Positions 1-7,324 of a DNA stretch of 20,569 bases are shown here, piece by piece (position 1 is the stretch's first letter; every line of letters starts with the position of its first letter). The position numbers and the translations under genes were made by a program. The notes under the pieces are model-generated. The model did no database searches. It saw only the letters and a program-made list of their open reading frames with translations, and was not told the DNA's origin. Source of the DNA: Zoogloea sp. (lineage in GTDB: Bacteria; Pseudomonadota; Gammaproteobacteria; Burkholderiales; Rhodocyclaceae); contig JAEUNV010000303.1 of the NCBI GenBank assembly GCA_016790385.1, positions 1 through 20,569 of the forward strand, given 5' to 3'.

Positions 1-1132
1 GATGTATCAGGCCAGCTTCGAGGATGGCGGATCGCGCCTTCGCCTGCTGGGCCATGATCTGCGCCCCGGCAGCACTCTGCGCTCCTTTCCGGCGGAAGCG
101 GTGGTTGGCGAGGCCCTGCCCCTTAAGCCCTCCGGGCTCGATTACACGCTGGAGCTAGGCAGTTTTCGTGCCTTCAACATCGAAAACATGGCTGTGGACA
201 AGCCGGACGCCGACACAGGAAACCTTGCCCGCCTAGAGAAGCATCTGGGCAGCGGCGCCCGCGCGCCGAGCGCGAAGGACATGCAGAATGTCGGCCCGAG
301 CATTCAGTTCAAATTGCGCGATTCGGCCGGTCAGGCGCGGGAGTATCAGAATTTCATGCGACCCCTTCTCCAGGAAGGTGCCTGGTATCTGCTTACAGGA
401 ATGCGCGACAGTCCGTCGGCACCTTTCCGCTTCATGCGCATCCCCCTGGATGACGATGGACGTCTGGACAGTTGGTTCGCCATCCGGCGCGTCATGCTCG
501 ACGGCACCCGACATGCAGAGATCGCCCGGCGCTTTGCGGCCACGGCCCTGGGCGACGATACCGGCGCCGAGGTCCGTGACCGCATGCGGGAGACCACCGC
601 ACGCACCCTCGAACTGTTCGCCCGGGGTGGTTTCGAGAGCCTAGGCAAGTTCATCGAAAGCACCATCCCAGAAGCCGAGCGTGACAAGGCCGCCGACGTC
701 TTCATCAAGATTCTCGAGGGTTCGGCCTGGGAGGCCTGGAAAATGGCCCGTGCGGAGGCCGGCCTGCCCGCCATGGTTCCAGCGGCCCAGCATTCGCGGA
801 TGCTACGCGACACCCTGAATGCCACCAACGACAGCCTGCATTACGGCGCCCCGGTATACTTTCAGCCTGTCGGCTTTGACGAGGTTAGGGCGACGGTGCT
901 GCAAGTCACCCGATCTCCCGGCAAACCGGTCGTTTACCTTGGCTCGCTGCTCCTCGTACTGGGGGTATTCGCCATGCTGTACATTCGCGAACGTCGCCTC
1001 TTTGTGCTGATCAAAGACACGGGCGATGCCTTGGTGGCGCTTGGCTCAAATCGAAAATCGATGGATGTGGATGAGAGCTTCCGACGCCACCGGGATGCCC
1101 TCGCCGCCCTGCTCAATCCGCCCCGCCCCTGA
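1..1132 (+). CDS. resB: Cytochrome c biogenesis protein ResB (Ccs1), 5'-truncated by the window
   Basis: This is the C-terminal part of ResB/Ccs1, the System II membrane protein that works with CcsB/ResC to deliver haem to apocytochrome c outside the cytoplasmic membrane. The reading frame is open at the left edge, so the true start and the N-terminal membrane segments lie upstream; about 376 residues are visible. Betaproteobacterial ResB proteins are usually near 650-700 residues. The visible part starts in the large periplasmic domain (YQASFEDGGS, typical of the family) and ends with one clear membrane segment around residues 305-327 (YLGSLLLVLGVFAMLYI). A cytoplasmic tail containing RERRLFVLI follows. 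The stop TGA is at 1130-1132, and ccsB begins 14 bases later, so the two are almost certainly cotranscribed. The family call rests on the recognisable sequence plus the ccsB neighbour. The ATG at position 2 is internal and not a start. Confidence 0.9.
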   Translation, partial: MYQASFEDGGSRLRLLGHDLRPGSTLRSFPAEAVVGEALPLKPSGLDYTLELGSFRAFNIENMAVDKPDADTGNLARLEKHLGSGARAPSAKDMQNVGPSIQFKLRDSAGQAREYQNFMRPLLQEGAWYLLTGMRDSPSAPFRFMRIPLDDDGRLDSWFAIRRVMLDGTRHAEIARRFAATALGDDTGAEVRDRMRETTARTLELFARGGFESLGKFIESTIPEAERDKAADVFIKILEGSAWEAWKMARAEAGLPAMVPAAQHSRMLRDTLNATNDSLHYGAPVYFQPVGFDEVRATVLQVTRSPGKPVVYLGSLLLVLGVFAMLYIRERRLFVLIKDTGDALVALGSNRKSMDVDESFRRHRDALAALLNPPRP

Positions 1133-1146
1133 CCGAAGGTTTCACC

Positions 1147-2286
1147 ATGGAAATCGCCCACAAGGACAGCAGCCCCCTCCTGCGCCGCCTCACCCCCGGC
1201 GACTGGTTGTACGCCCTCGCCCTCGCCGGGGGGGCGCTGTTCGCCCTGCGCCAGTACGGCGGCTTCATGGACATCTACGACAAGGCCATCCTCTTTTGCA
1301 CGGTCCCCGGGCTCACTGCGATGGGCATTGCCTGGAAGCCCTTCCGCAGCTTCCTGGCCGTCTCCTCAGCCTTGGCTTTGTTCAGTATCGCGCTCTACCA
1401 GGGTGAGCTGGCGAGGGCCGAGCAGGTCTTCTTCCTGAAGTACCTGATCTCGAGTCAGACGGCGATCATGTGGATGAGCGCCCTGTTCTTCATTGCCACG
1501 GGCGCCTACTGTCTTGGACTGGCGGCGCGCTCCGACTTCGCTGACGCCACGGGTTCCGCCCTCACCTGGTGCGCCGTGACCATGGGCACTACTGGTCTGA
1601 TGGTGCGCTGGTACGAGAGCTATCTCATCGGTACCGATGTGGGACACATCCCCCTGAGCAATCTTTACGAGGTCTTCGTGCTCTTCGCGCTGATGACCGG
1701 TCTGCTCTATCTGTATTACGAGGGCCGTTACGCCACCCGCCGCATGGGTGCCTTCGTGCTGCTCGTGATCTCGGCAGCAGTAGCCTTTTTGCTGTGGTAC
1801 ACCTTCAGTCGCGAAGCCCAGGAAATCCAGCCCCTGATCCCTGCCCTCCAAAGTTACTGGATGAAGGTGCATGTGCCGGCGAACTTCATCGGTTACGGCG
1901 CCTTTGCCCTCGCCGCCATGGTTGGCGTGGCCGATCTGCTGGTGCGCAAGGGCATCCTGGCCGGCCGACTTCCGCCGGCCGAAGTTCTTGATGATGTGAT
2001 GTACAAGGCGATTGCCATCGGCTTCGCCTTCTTCACCATCGCCACCATTCTTGGGGCCTTGTGGGCCGCCGAGGCCTGGGGCACCTATTGGCAGTGGGAC
2101 CCGAAGGAAACCTGGGCTTTTATCGTGTGGCTCAACTACGCCACCTGGCTGCATATCCGCCTGACCAAGGGCCTGCGCGGCCCCATGCTGGCCTGGTGGG
2201 CCATCATCGGCCTGCTGGTGACGGCGTTTGCCTTTGTAGGCGTCAATATGTTCCTGTCAGGCCTGCACTCCTACGGTTCGCTCTGA
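1147..2286 (+). CDS. ccsB: Cytochrome c biogenesis protein CcsB/ResC (CcsA family)
   Basis: This 379-residue polytopic membrane protein is the haem-handling partner of ResB in System II cytochrome c maturation. The signature tryptophan-rich WWD motif is intact at about residues 311-321 (WGTYWQWDPKE), followed by ETWAFIVWLNYATWLHIRL. Histidines in the positions expected of haem ligands are visible near H167 (VGHIPLSNLYE), H242 (MKVHVPANF), H336 and H373 (SGLHSYGSL). About eight hydrophobic segments can be picked out. ATG at 1147 is preceded by GAAGG about seven bases upstream, and it follows resB by only 14 bases, so the pair is an operon. The last 16 bases overlap the 3' end of the convergent DUF455 gene. 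The family is certain. The split into separate resB and ccsB genes is the usual proteobacterial form of System II, as opposed to the fused CcsBA of epsilonproteobacteria. Confidence 0.95.
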   Translation: MEIAHKDSSPLLRRLTPGDWLYALALAGGALFALRQYGGFMDIYDKAILFCTVPGLTAMGIAWKPFRSFLAVSSALALFSIALYQGELARAEQVFFLKYLISSQTAIMWMSALFFIATGAYCLGLAARSDFADATGSALTWCAVTMGTTGLMVRWYESYLIGTDVGHIPLSNLYEVFVLFALMTGLLYLYYEGRYATRRMGAFVLLVISAAVAFLLWYTFSREAQEIQPLIPALQSYWMKVHVPANFIGYGAFALAAMVGVADLLVRKGILAGRLPPAEVLDDVMYKAIAIGFAFFTIATILGALWAAEAWGTYWQWDPKETWAFIVWLNYATWLHIRLTKGLRGPMLAWWAIIGLLVTAFAFVGVNMFLSGLHSYGSL

Positions 2287-3125
2287 CCCAATAGCGCAGC
2301 GAAGCACGCCGCCTTGCCTGCCTCCAGCCGGGCAATTTCCGCTTCACTGAAGCCCGCTTTGCGGCGGGCGTCGACATTCAGGGGGCGTGGCGGCCACGGG
2401 GCGTCGAACCGGGCCATAAGGGAAAGGTAGGTCGCCTCCGGCTCCAGCCCGCGCTCGCCGCAGAAGTAACGGAACCATTGGTCGCCAAGGGCCACATGAC
2501 CGATCTCGTCCCGCAGGATGATGTCGAGCACCGCGATGGTTTCGGAGTCGCCGATGCGTCTCAAGGCATCCACGATGGGGGGCGTGGCATCCAGACCGCG
2601 GGCCTCCAGCACCCGCGGCACAAGGGCCATGCGGGCAAGCGGGTCGTCGGCGGTCTTGAGCGCCATCTCCCATAGGCCGTCGTGGGCCTCGAAATCACCA
2701 TAGGCTCGGCCAAGGGCGTGAAGACGCGCCTCAACCAGGTTGAAATGATGCGCCTCCTCCGCAGCTACCTGTAGCCAGCCCTCGTAGTACCCGTGAGGGA
2801 GTCCGGCGAAGCGATGGACACAGTCCAGGGCCAGATTGATGGCGTTGAACTCAATGTGCGCGATGGCGTGCAACAGCGCAGCGTGCCCTTCCGGGGTACC
2901 GGGACGCCGCCGCGGCACGGTTTTGTGGGGAACCAGCCGCGGCCGTTCCGGGCGTCCGGGCGTACAAACCGGGGCAGTGGGAGCGCCGGCTTCGGGCGGC
3001 GCGAATCGCCCTGCGCGCCAATCGATGAGGAGCGCGTTGACCTGCGCCACCTTCCGCTCCGGATCGCAGCTCAGGAGGGCTTCCAGCGCATGGTCCTGGA
3101 GATTCGGGAGGAAGGCGTCGTGCAT
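2271..3125 (-). CDS. DUF455 ferritin-like domain protein
   Basis: This 284-residue soluble protein is of the DUF455 family, a group of ferritin-like four-helix proteins related to the tRNA hydroxylase MiaE fold; the substrate is not established. The carboxylate and histidine residues expected for a di-iron site are present in order: E92 in HIEFNAI, E123/E124 with H126/H127 in EEAHHF, E174 in LEARGLD, and E207 with H210 in DEIGHVALG. No signal peptide or membrane segment is visible, so it should be cytoplasmic. The stop codon lies inside the 3' end of ccsB on the other strand, giving a 16-base tail-to-tail overlap. ATG at 3125 is chosen because the N-terminus matches family length; the Shine-Dalgarno sequence is weak. 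Upstream is the phasin terminator, so it probably has its own promoter. The family is well supported; the biochemical role is unknown. Confidence 0.88.
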   Translation of the reverse strand: MHDAFLPNLQDHALEALLSCDPERKVAQVNALLIDWRAGRFAPPEAGAPTAPVCTPGRPERPRLVPHKTVPRRRPGTPEGHAALLHAIAHIEFNAINLALDCVHRFAGLPHGYYEGWLQVAAEEAHHFNLVEARLHALGRAYGDFEAHDGLWEMALKTADDPLARMALVPRVLEARGLDATPPIVDALRRIGDSETIAVLDIILRDEIGHVALGDQWFRYFCGERGLEPEATYLSLMARFDAPWPPRPLNVDARRKAGFSEAEIARLEAGKAACFAALLGQSEP

Positions 3126-3172
3126 GGGGCCGGATGGTATCAGCCGCCTCGGCCCCGGCGCCGTGCAACAAA

Positions 3173-3206
3173 CAAAAAAATGGCCGCAATCCGAAGATGG
3201 CGGCCA
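3173..3206 (-). terminator. Rho-independent terminator of the phasin gene
   Basis: Read on the minus strand this is TGGCCGC, a C/T mismatch, ATC-TTCG-GAT, then GCGGCCA, followed directly by seven T residues. The outer stem is 7 perfect base pairs (3200-3206 with 3181-3187). The inner 3-bp stem is closed by a C(UUCG)G tetraloop, one of the most stable RNA loops. It begins 27 bases after the phasin stop codon and ends about 48 bases before the DUF455 start, so it should separate the two transcription units. Confidence 0.88.
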
Positions 3207-3233
3207 GAGAATGGCTTTTCTTTGCGTCCGGGC

Positions 3234-3797
3234 TTAGGCGGCCTTGCGCTTGCTCGTGGTGGCAGGCTTGGCAGCAACCGGCTTGACGGCATTCTTGAGG
3301 GCTACAACATTGGCCTCGGCGATGCCATTGATCTGGTCACTGACCAGGGACACGCTTTCAAGGGCTGAGATTTGTGCGGCAAGGCCGCTACGGATGGCAT
3401 CAAATGCCGGACCGAAACTTTCAGGAGCCTGCTGGGCCAGACGGTCAAGACCGGCCTGGGCCTGCTGGGTTGCTTCCGCGGACGCTTCCTTGATGGCTTC
3501 GAGGACCACGCTACGGCTCTCCGCCAGCACTTCATATTGCTTGCGAAGGGTGTCGGCCACACGCTCAAGGCCAGGCTGCCAGTAGGCGGACTGCCAGTTT
3601 CCAAGCTCGGCGACATCCTTGATCTCAATGAGAGCCTGGGCCGCGGCAAGCGCTTCGCGGGTCGCTGCTGCACCCGCCTCAAGTTGCAGGTTGGTGATTT
3701 TCTCGACCTGAGTCGTCAGGTTTCCGAGAAGGGCGAAACCGCTATCGATCGCGGCTTCTTGATACGCGCCCCATTGAAAGACATTCTTATTCGCCAT
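3234..3797 (-). CDS. Phasin (polyhydroxyalkanoate granule-associated protein)
   Basis: This 187-residue phasin_2-type protein binds the surface of polyhydroxyalkanoate granules in the cytoplasm. Features seen are a short N-terminal FQWGAYQEAAIDSGFA segment, a long alanine-, glutamine- and glutamate-rich amphipathic helical body with no cysteine, and a basic lysine/alanine/proline-rich C-terminal tail (about the last 20 residues, ending KRKAA). These are all typical of the family, as is the length. Longer in-frame starts exist (GTG at 3836, ATG at 3806). ATG at 3797 is preferred because GAGGA lies nine bases before it, whereas it almost abuts the ATG at 3806. The gene is followed by a strong terminator and stands 214 bases from the response regulator gene upstream, so it is probably a monocistronic unit. 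No PHA synthase gene is in the window. Confidence 0.9.
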   Translation of the reverse strand: MANKNVFQWGAYQEAAIDSGFALLGNLTTQVEKITNLQLEAGAAATREALAAAQALIEIKDVAELGNWQSAYWQPGLERVADTLRKQYEVLAESRSVVLEAIKEASAEATQQAQAGLDRLAQQAPESFGPAFDAIRSGLAAQISALESVSLVSDQINGIAEANVVALKNAVKPVAAKPATTSKRKAA

Positions 3798-3806
3798 CTG
3801 ATTCAT

Positions 3807-3811
3807 TCCTC
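3807..3811 (-). promoter_or_regulatory. Ribosome binding site deciding the phasin start
   Basis: GAGGA on the minus strand sits nine bases upstream of ATG 3797 but only a base or so from the in-frame ATG at 3806. It therefore favours the shorter protein beginning MANKN over longer readings. Confidence 0.65.
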
Positions 3812-3846
3812 GATTCAATTCGGTCAACGGCATCACTTTTTAAATA

Positions 3847-3862
3847 AGGTGTCTCCTCACCT
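3847..3862 (-). other. Small inverted repeat in the phasin leader
   Basis: AGGTG and CACCT (5 bp) flank a six-base loop. In minus-strand orientation the loop reads AGGAGA and the hairpin is followed by TTATTTAAAA. It lies 50-65 bases upstream of the chosen phasin start. It could be a leader hairpin or a weak attenuating structure; the stem is short and may be chance. I see no convincing -35/-10 pair in this stretch. Confidence 0.25.
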
Positions 3863-3973
3863 CTTCCTTGTGCTTGACGCCCCAATTGGCGCTGCGGAGA
3901 GCTAAACGTGAGCCGCCGCGCCATGGGCGAATGATGCCAACAATGCTGCATGGCACAAATCCGGCCTTTCCCC

Positions 3974-3998
3974 CCCTTACCCCAGGGAAAACCCTTAC
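3974..3998. promoter_or_regulatory. CCCTTAC direct repeat, candidate regulator-binding site
   Basis: Two exact CCCTTAC heptamers (3974-3980 and 3992-3998 on the plus strand) are spaced 18 bases start to start. Between them is a short inverted repeat, AGGG-AAAA-CCCT, which overlaps the second heptamer. The site is in the 214-base gap between the fixJ-type regulator gene (stop at 4012) and the phasin gene, about 180-200 bases upstream of the phasin start. Paired heptamers are a common layout for LuxR/NarL-type regulators, so the adjacent response regulator is a natural candidate to bind here. That link is inference. Confidence 0.35.
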
Positions 3999-4011
3999 AT
4001 GCAAATGGCGA

Positions 4012-4629
4012 TCAGTCCGACAAATCCTCTGCCATCACTACCATGCGTACCAGCTCGGCAAGAGAATCAACCTTGAGCTTTTCCATGACCCGGGACCGAT
4101 GCTGCTCAACGGTCTTCATGCTGATGCCAAGATCATCGGCGATCTGCTTGTTGAGACGCCCCGCGACCATCCCTTCCATGACATCCCGCTCACGGGCGGT
4201 CAGGCAATCGAGACGACGCTGGATGTCCTCCAGCCATACCTTCTCGTTGCGACGCCTGGCCGCCACCTGCACGGCCTCCTGAACGCGATCCAGGAGGTGC
4301 TGTTCATTGAACGGCTTTTGCAGGAAATCAAAGGCACCATCGCGCATGGCGCGGGCCACCATGGGCACATCCCCATGGGCCGATACAAAAATGATGGGAA
4401 TGGCGCTACCAAGGCGGATGAGACGCTCCTGAAGCCCTACCCCGCTGAGGCCCGGCATACGCACGTCCAGAACGAGACAATGAGCCTGCTCAAGGGCCTC
4501 GGAATCGGCGAGCATGTCGACGGCGCTCGGAAAGTTTCTTACCGGCAGCCCAAGGGCCTCGACAAGCAGACTGATGGACAGTCTGACCGCATCATCGTCA
4601 TCCACAACGCAAACCAGTGGTGTCTCCAT
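4012..4629 (-). CDS. FixJ/LuxR-family two-component response regulator
   Basis: This 205-residue response regulator has an N-terminal receiver domain (about residues 4-118) and a C-terminal LuxR/FixJ-type helix-turn-helix (about 138-200). The acidic pocket D10-D13 (VVDDDDAVR), phosphoacceptor D55 (VLDVRMPGLSG), S83 and K105 (FLQKPF) are all intact, so it should be phosphorylated normally. The DNA-binding domain has the family marks LTARERDVMEGMVAG and KTVEQHRSRVMEKL. The start ATG at 4629 has a perfect AGGAGG five bases upstream. It lies 60 bases downstream of the PAS histidine kinase and is surely its partner. The regulon is not known. The neighbouring phasin gene and the repeat at 3974-3998 are the nearest candidate targets. 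A specific symbol such as fixJ or styR cannot be justified. Confidence 0.93.
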   Translation of the reverse strand: METPLVCVVDDDDAVRLSISLLVEALGLPVRNFPSAVDMLADSEALEQAHCLVLDVRMPGLSGVGLQERLIRLGSAIPIIFVSAHGDVPMVARAMRDGAFDFLQKPFNEQHLLDRVQEAVQVAARRRNEKVWLEDIQRRLDCLTARERDVMEGMVAGRLNKQIADDLGISMKTVEQHRSRVMEKLKVDSLAELVRMVVMAEDLSD

Positions 4630-4634
4630 ATCAG

Positions 4635-4640
4635 CCTCCT
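4635..4640 (-). promoter_or_regulatory. Consensus Shine-Dalgarno of the response regulator gene
   Basis: AGGAGG on the minus strand, five bases before ATG 4629. It is the only full-consensus ribosome binding site noticed among the genes here. It suggests the regulator is translated efficiently relative to its kinase. Confidence 0.7.
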
Positions 4641-4689
4641 GTGGTTGATGTCAGCTGCACAACCCATTGTTTTTTTGTAAGACATATTT

Positions 4690-7296
4690 TCAAACGACGA
4701 CTACTGGCAGGCAAAAGCTGAAGGTGGTGCCCAAGGACGTGCTGGATTCCACCCACATCCGCCCGCCATGGTTCTCGACGATGGTGCGGCAGATGGCGAG
4801 GCCAAGCCCTACCCCATCGGGCTTGGCGGTGACAAAGGGTGCGAACGGATCGGTGCGGACCACTTCGGCCAGACCGCTGCCACGGTCACTCACGCAGACA
4901 CCCACCGTGCCATCATCCAGAAGCTGGGTACGGATGGTGAGCACACGCTCGCCGCTGCTTTCCGCCATCGCCTCGATGCCATTTTTGACCAGATTTCCGA
5001 TGACCTGTTCAAGCTGCACTTGATCAGCCTGCACTGGCCGAAGGGGTTCGGTCAGTTCGAGGACGAACTGGACCGAGTGAGCGCGGGCATCAAACTCGGC
5101 AAAGCGCACCATGTCTCGAACAACCTCGTTCACCGCGACGGGCGCGGTCACCAGCCCCCCTTTGCGGACAAAGCCGCGTACCCGATGCACGATCTCACCT
5201 GCCCGCAATGCTTGTTCGGCAATCATCTTGAGAGGCACGCGGATCGCCTCAGCGCTGCTACCGGGCTCGTCCAGGCGGCGCAGGGCCACCGCGCTGAAAT
5301 TGCGCAAGGCGGTGAGCGGCTGATTGATCTCGTGGGCCAGGGCCGAGGCCATTTCACCCACGTGGATCAGGCGCGCCGCATGGGCCAGCTCACGCTGCTG
5401 CTGTTTCTCCCGCTCAACGCTGAGGTGCTGGTCGTGCACATCACGCACGGTGCCAATCATGCGGGTAGAGCGACCGCTGGCGTCCCGCTCCATGACCTTG
5501 CCGCGCAAGGCGATCCAACGGTAGGAGCCATCCTCCATGCGCAGGCGGAATTCGGTTTCGGTGATGGGCCGGACACCGGAAAGATGCGCCGCAAACGCCG
5601 CCACCGCCCCCCGCAGGTCATCCGGATGAAGGCGCGATGGCCAGATGTCGTTACCGCTCAGCGGGCGGTCCTCGGGGTAGCCGATGATCGCGGCGAAGGA
5701 AGCGCTGACGTTGATCTCGCCGGTTTCCACCGCCCAATCCCACAGGGCATCACCATGCCCCTCCAAGGCAAACTGCCAAAGGCGTTCCGAGGCGCGCAGG
5801 GTTTCCATCAGGGAGCGGGTCTCACTGATGTCCCGATGGGTACCGAGGACACGGATGGGCGTACCGTCGGCATCCCGGGCCATGGCCTTTCCCCGGGCGG
5901 CTATCCACCGATATTGCCCGGTCTGGCATCGCAGCCGGAATTCCGCCTCGTAAATCGGTACGACCCCATGCAGGTAATCCTCCATTTGCCCCACCACGCG
6001 GTTTCTGTCGTCGGGGTGGAGGAGTTCGTGCCAGACCAGACGGCGCGACTCGGCCGGTGTGTAGCCGAGCATCTCACCCCAGCGCGGCGAACGATAGAAG
6101 CTACCGTCTCGCACATTCCAATCCCACACACCGTCACCAGCGCCCTCCAGGGCAAAGCGCCAACGCTCTTCGGCCTCTTCCAGGCGAGCCAAGGTCTCCC
6201 TGGCTTCACTCACGTCGCGCACGATCAGGATCGCCAGGTGCACCCCCCGTTGATTGACGTAAGACACCGTGGTCTCCGCGGCAAAGCGGGTGCCATCCTT
6301 GCGAACGTGCTCAGCCGCCGGCAGCAAGGTGGGCCGCGTGACGAAGAGCCTGAGCAGGGCGATATCGTTGGTGATGAGGCTGGCGGCGCGTCGACCGAGG
6401 ATCTCATCACGGGCGAAGCCGTAGAGGTCGGCGGCGGCCGGGTTTGCATCCACGATGCTTCCCTGGGTATTGAGCAACAGGATGGGAAAGGGAGCACCAT
6501 CGAAGACAGTACGGTAGCGCAGCTCGCTCTCGAGCTTCGTACCCGCGCTGCGGGTCCGCTCTGAGGCATCACGCACGGTCATGACCGCCACTTCGCGGCC
6601 ATTGCGGGTGCAATAACGGATGCGGATCTCGACCGCTACATGGCTTCCATCAGCACGGCGATGGAAACGCAAGGGTACGTAGTCCCGGTGCAGACGTAGA
6701 AAGTCACCAGCAATCGCGGAACCGGCAGCCACGTCGGCCACCGGGCGGCCTTGGAGATCACGCACCGAATAGCCGTAGAGTTGCGCCGCAGCGGGGTTGC
6801 TGCGCAGGATGCGGAGGGTGCCGCAATCGACCATGAGCATGGCTTCGGCTGCCGCGTCGAAGATGTTTTCCACCTCCTCACGCGCCTCGTGGGCGGCCAT
6901 GAGCGCCCGGCCCAGGGCCATGTCCGCACGCATGGAAACAGACTCATCGGTCCAGATGGTCAGCCAGTTGGCGCGCACCGGGTCATGGCGCCCGCGCACC
7001 CGAAGGAAGCGCCCGTTGTCGCCCCCCTGGGTCAGGACGATATCGAAATCGCCCTCCGCCTTCGACAGGGCTTGCCTTAGCAGCCCTGCGGCATCGTCGT
7101 CAAGACTCGCCCACCAATCCGCGCCCGCCTCGGCCGAGGCCGCCACGAGCTTGAACCAATCGTGATTGGCCTGGCACAAGCTCGCATCGCCCCCCAGGCG
7201 AGCAGCCGCAAGGGGCAGGGCCGACAGCTCTTCCACGGGGCTCCCACCCCGGCTTTCAACGGCCGGCGGAACGATCAGGGCATCCGCCAAAGCCAT
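4690..7296 (-). CDS. Soluble multi-PAS sensor histidine kinase
   Basis: This 868-residue sensor kinase has no membrane segment or signal peptide, so it should sense a cytoplasmic or diffusible cue. After a divergent N-terminal region (about 1-135, possibly a degenerate PAS) there are four PAS domains, near residues 142-250, 258-365, 376-495 and 505-622. The last two are obvious duplicates sharing FALEG.GD..WDW, LHPDD and YRWIA.RGK. The kinase core follows: H-box with phospho-acceptor H655 (ALAHEINQPLTALRNF), N-box around N768-N772 (GNLVKNGIEAM), G1 at D804 (SDRGSGL) and G2 near 828-834 (GVGLGLAI). All are intact, in the NtrB/FixL-like HPK4 style. ATG at 7296 is preceded by AGGAG six bases upstream. 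It sits 28 bases after the CheB/CheR hybrid and 60 bases before the FixJ-type regulator. No haem- or flavin-binding residues could be assigned, so the signal is unknown. Confidence 0.93.
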   Translation of the reverse strand: MALADALIVPPAVESRGGSPVEELSALPLAAARLGGDASLCQANHDWFKLVAASAEAGADWWASLDDDAAGLLRQALSKAEGDFDIVLTQGGDNGRFLRVRGRHDPVRANWLTIWTDESVSMRADMALGRALMAAHEAREEVENIFDAAAEAMLMVDCGTLRILRSNPAAAQLYGYSVRDLQGRPVADVAAGSAIAGDFLRLHRDYVPLRFHRRADGSHVAVEIRIRYCTRNGREVAVMTVRDASERTRSAGTKLESELRYRTVFDGAPFPILLLNTQGSIVDANPAAADLYGFARDEILGRRAASLITNDIALLRLFVTRPTLLPAAEHVRKDGTRFAAETTVSYVNQRGVHLAILIVRDVSEARETLARLEEAEERWRFALEGAGDGVWDWNVRDGSFYRSPRWGEMLGYTPAESRRLVWHELLHPDDRNRVVGQMEDYLHGVVPIYEAEFRLRCQTGQYRWIAARGKAMARDADGTPIRVLGTHRDISETRSLMETLRASERLWQFALEGHGDALWDWAVETGEINVSASFAAIIGYPEDRPLSGNDIWPSRLHPDDLRGAVAAFAAHLSGVRPITETEFRLRMEDGSYRWIALRGKVMERDASGRSTRMIGTVRDVHDQHLSVEREKQQQRELAHAARLIHVGEMASALAHEINQPLTALRNFSAVALRRLDEPGSSAEAIRVPLKMIAEQALRAGEIVHRVRGFVRKGGLVTAPVAVNEVVRDMVRFAEFDARAHSVQFVLELTEPLRPVQADQVQLEQVIGNLVKNGIEAMAESSGERVLTIRTQLLDDGTVGVCVSDRGSGLAEVVRTDPFAPFVTAKPDGVGLGLAICRTIVENHGGRMWVESSTSLGTTFSFCLPVVVV

Positions 7297-7302
7297 GGTG
7301 AA

Positions 7303-7307
7303 CTCCT
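7303..7307 (-). promoter_or_regulatory. Ribosome binding site of the PAS histidine kinase gene
   Basis: AGGAG on the minus strand, six bases upstream of ATG 7296, inside the 28-base gap after the CheB/CheR hybrid. It fixes the kinase start and shows that the kinase is translated as a separate protein rather than as a continuation of the upstream gene. Confidence 0.65.
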
Positions 7308-7324
7308 CGCTCGCGGGCGCATGG

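Noticed and set aside
2..4. ATG at position 2 as the start of ResB
   Set aside because: The protein beginning here lacks the N-terminal membrane half of ResB, and the frame continues to the window edge, so this methionine is internal.
1366..2154. 262-codon minus-strand frame opposite ccsB
   Set aside because: It is rich in H, G, Q and E as expected from the complement of a membrane protein gene, and ccsB is certain.
3904..3965. ATGCTGCAT-like sequence upstream of the phasin gene as a PhaR-type repressor site
   Set aside because: It contains TGC/GCA elements, but the symmetry is short and I cannot distinguish it from chance without a motif matrix.
4012..4629. Assigning the response regulator a specific name such as fixJ, styR or todT
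   Set aside because: The sequence supports only the FixJ/LuxR family. There are no fixK, styrene or toluene genes nearby to justify a specific name.
4768..6564. 598-codon open frame on the plus strand opposite the histidine kinase
   Set aside because: It lies wholly opposite a gene with intact kinase motifs and many PAS domains. Its composition (many H, G, R, P, Q) is that of an antisense shadow in GC-rich DNA, with no recognisable motif.
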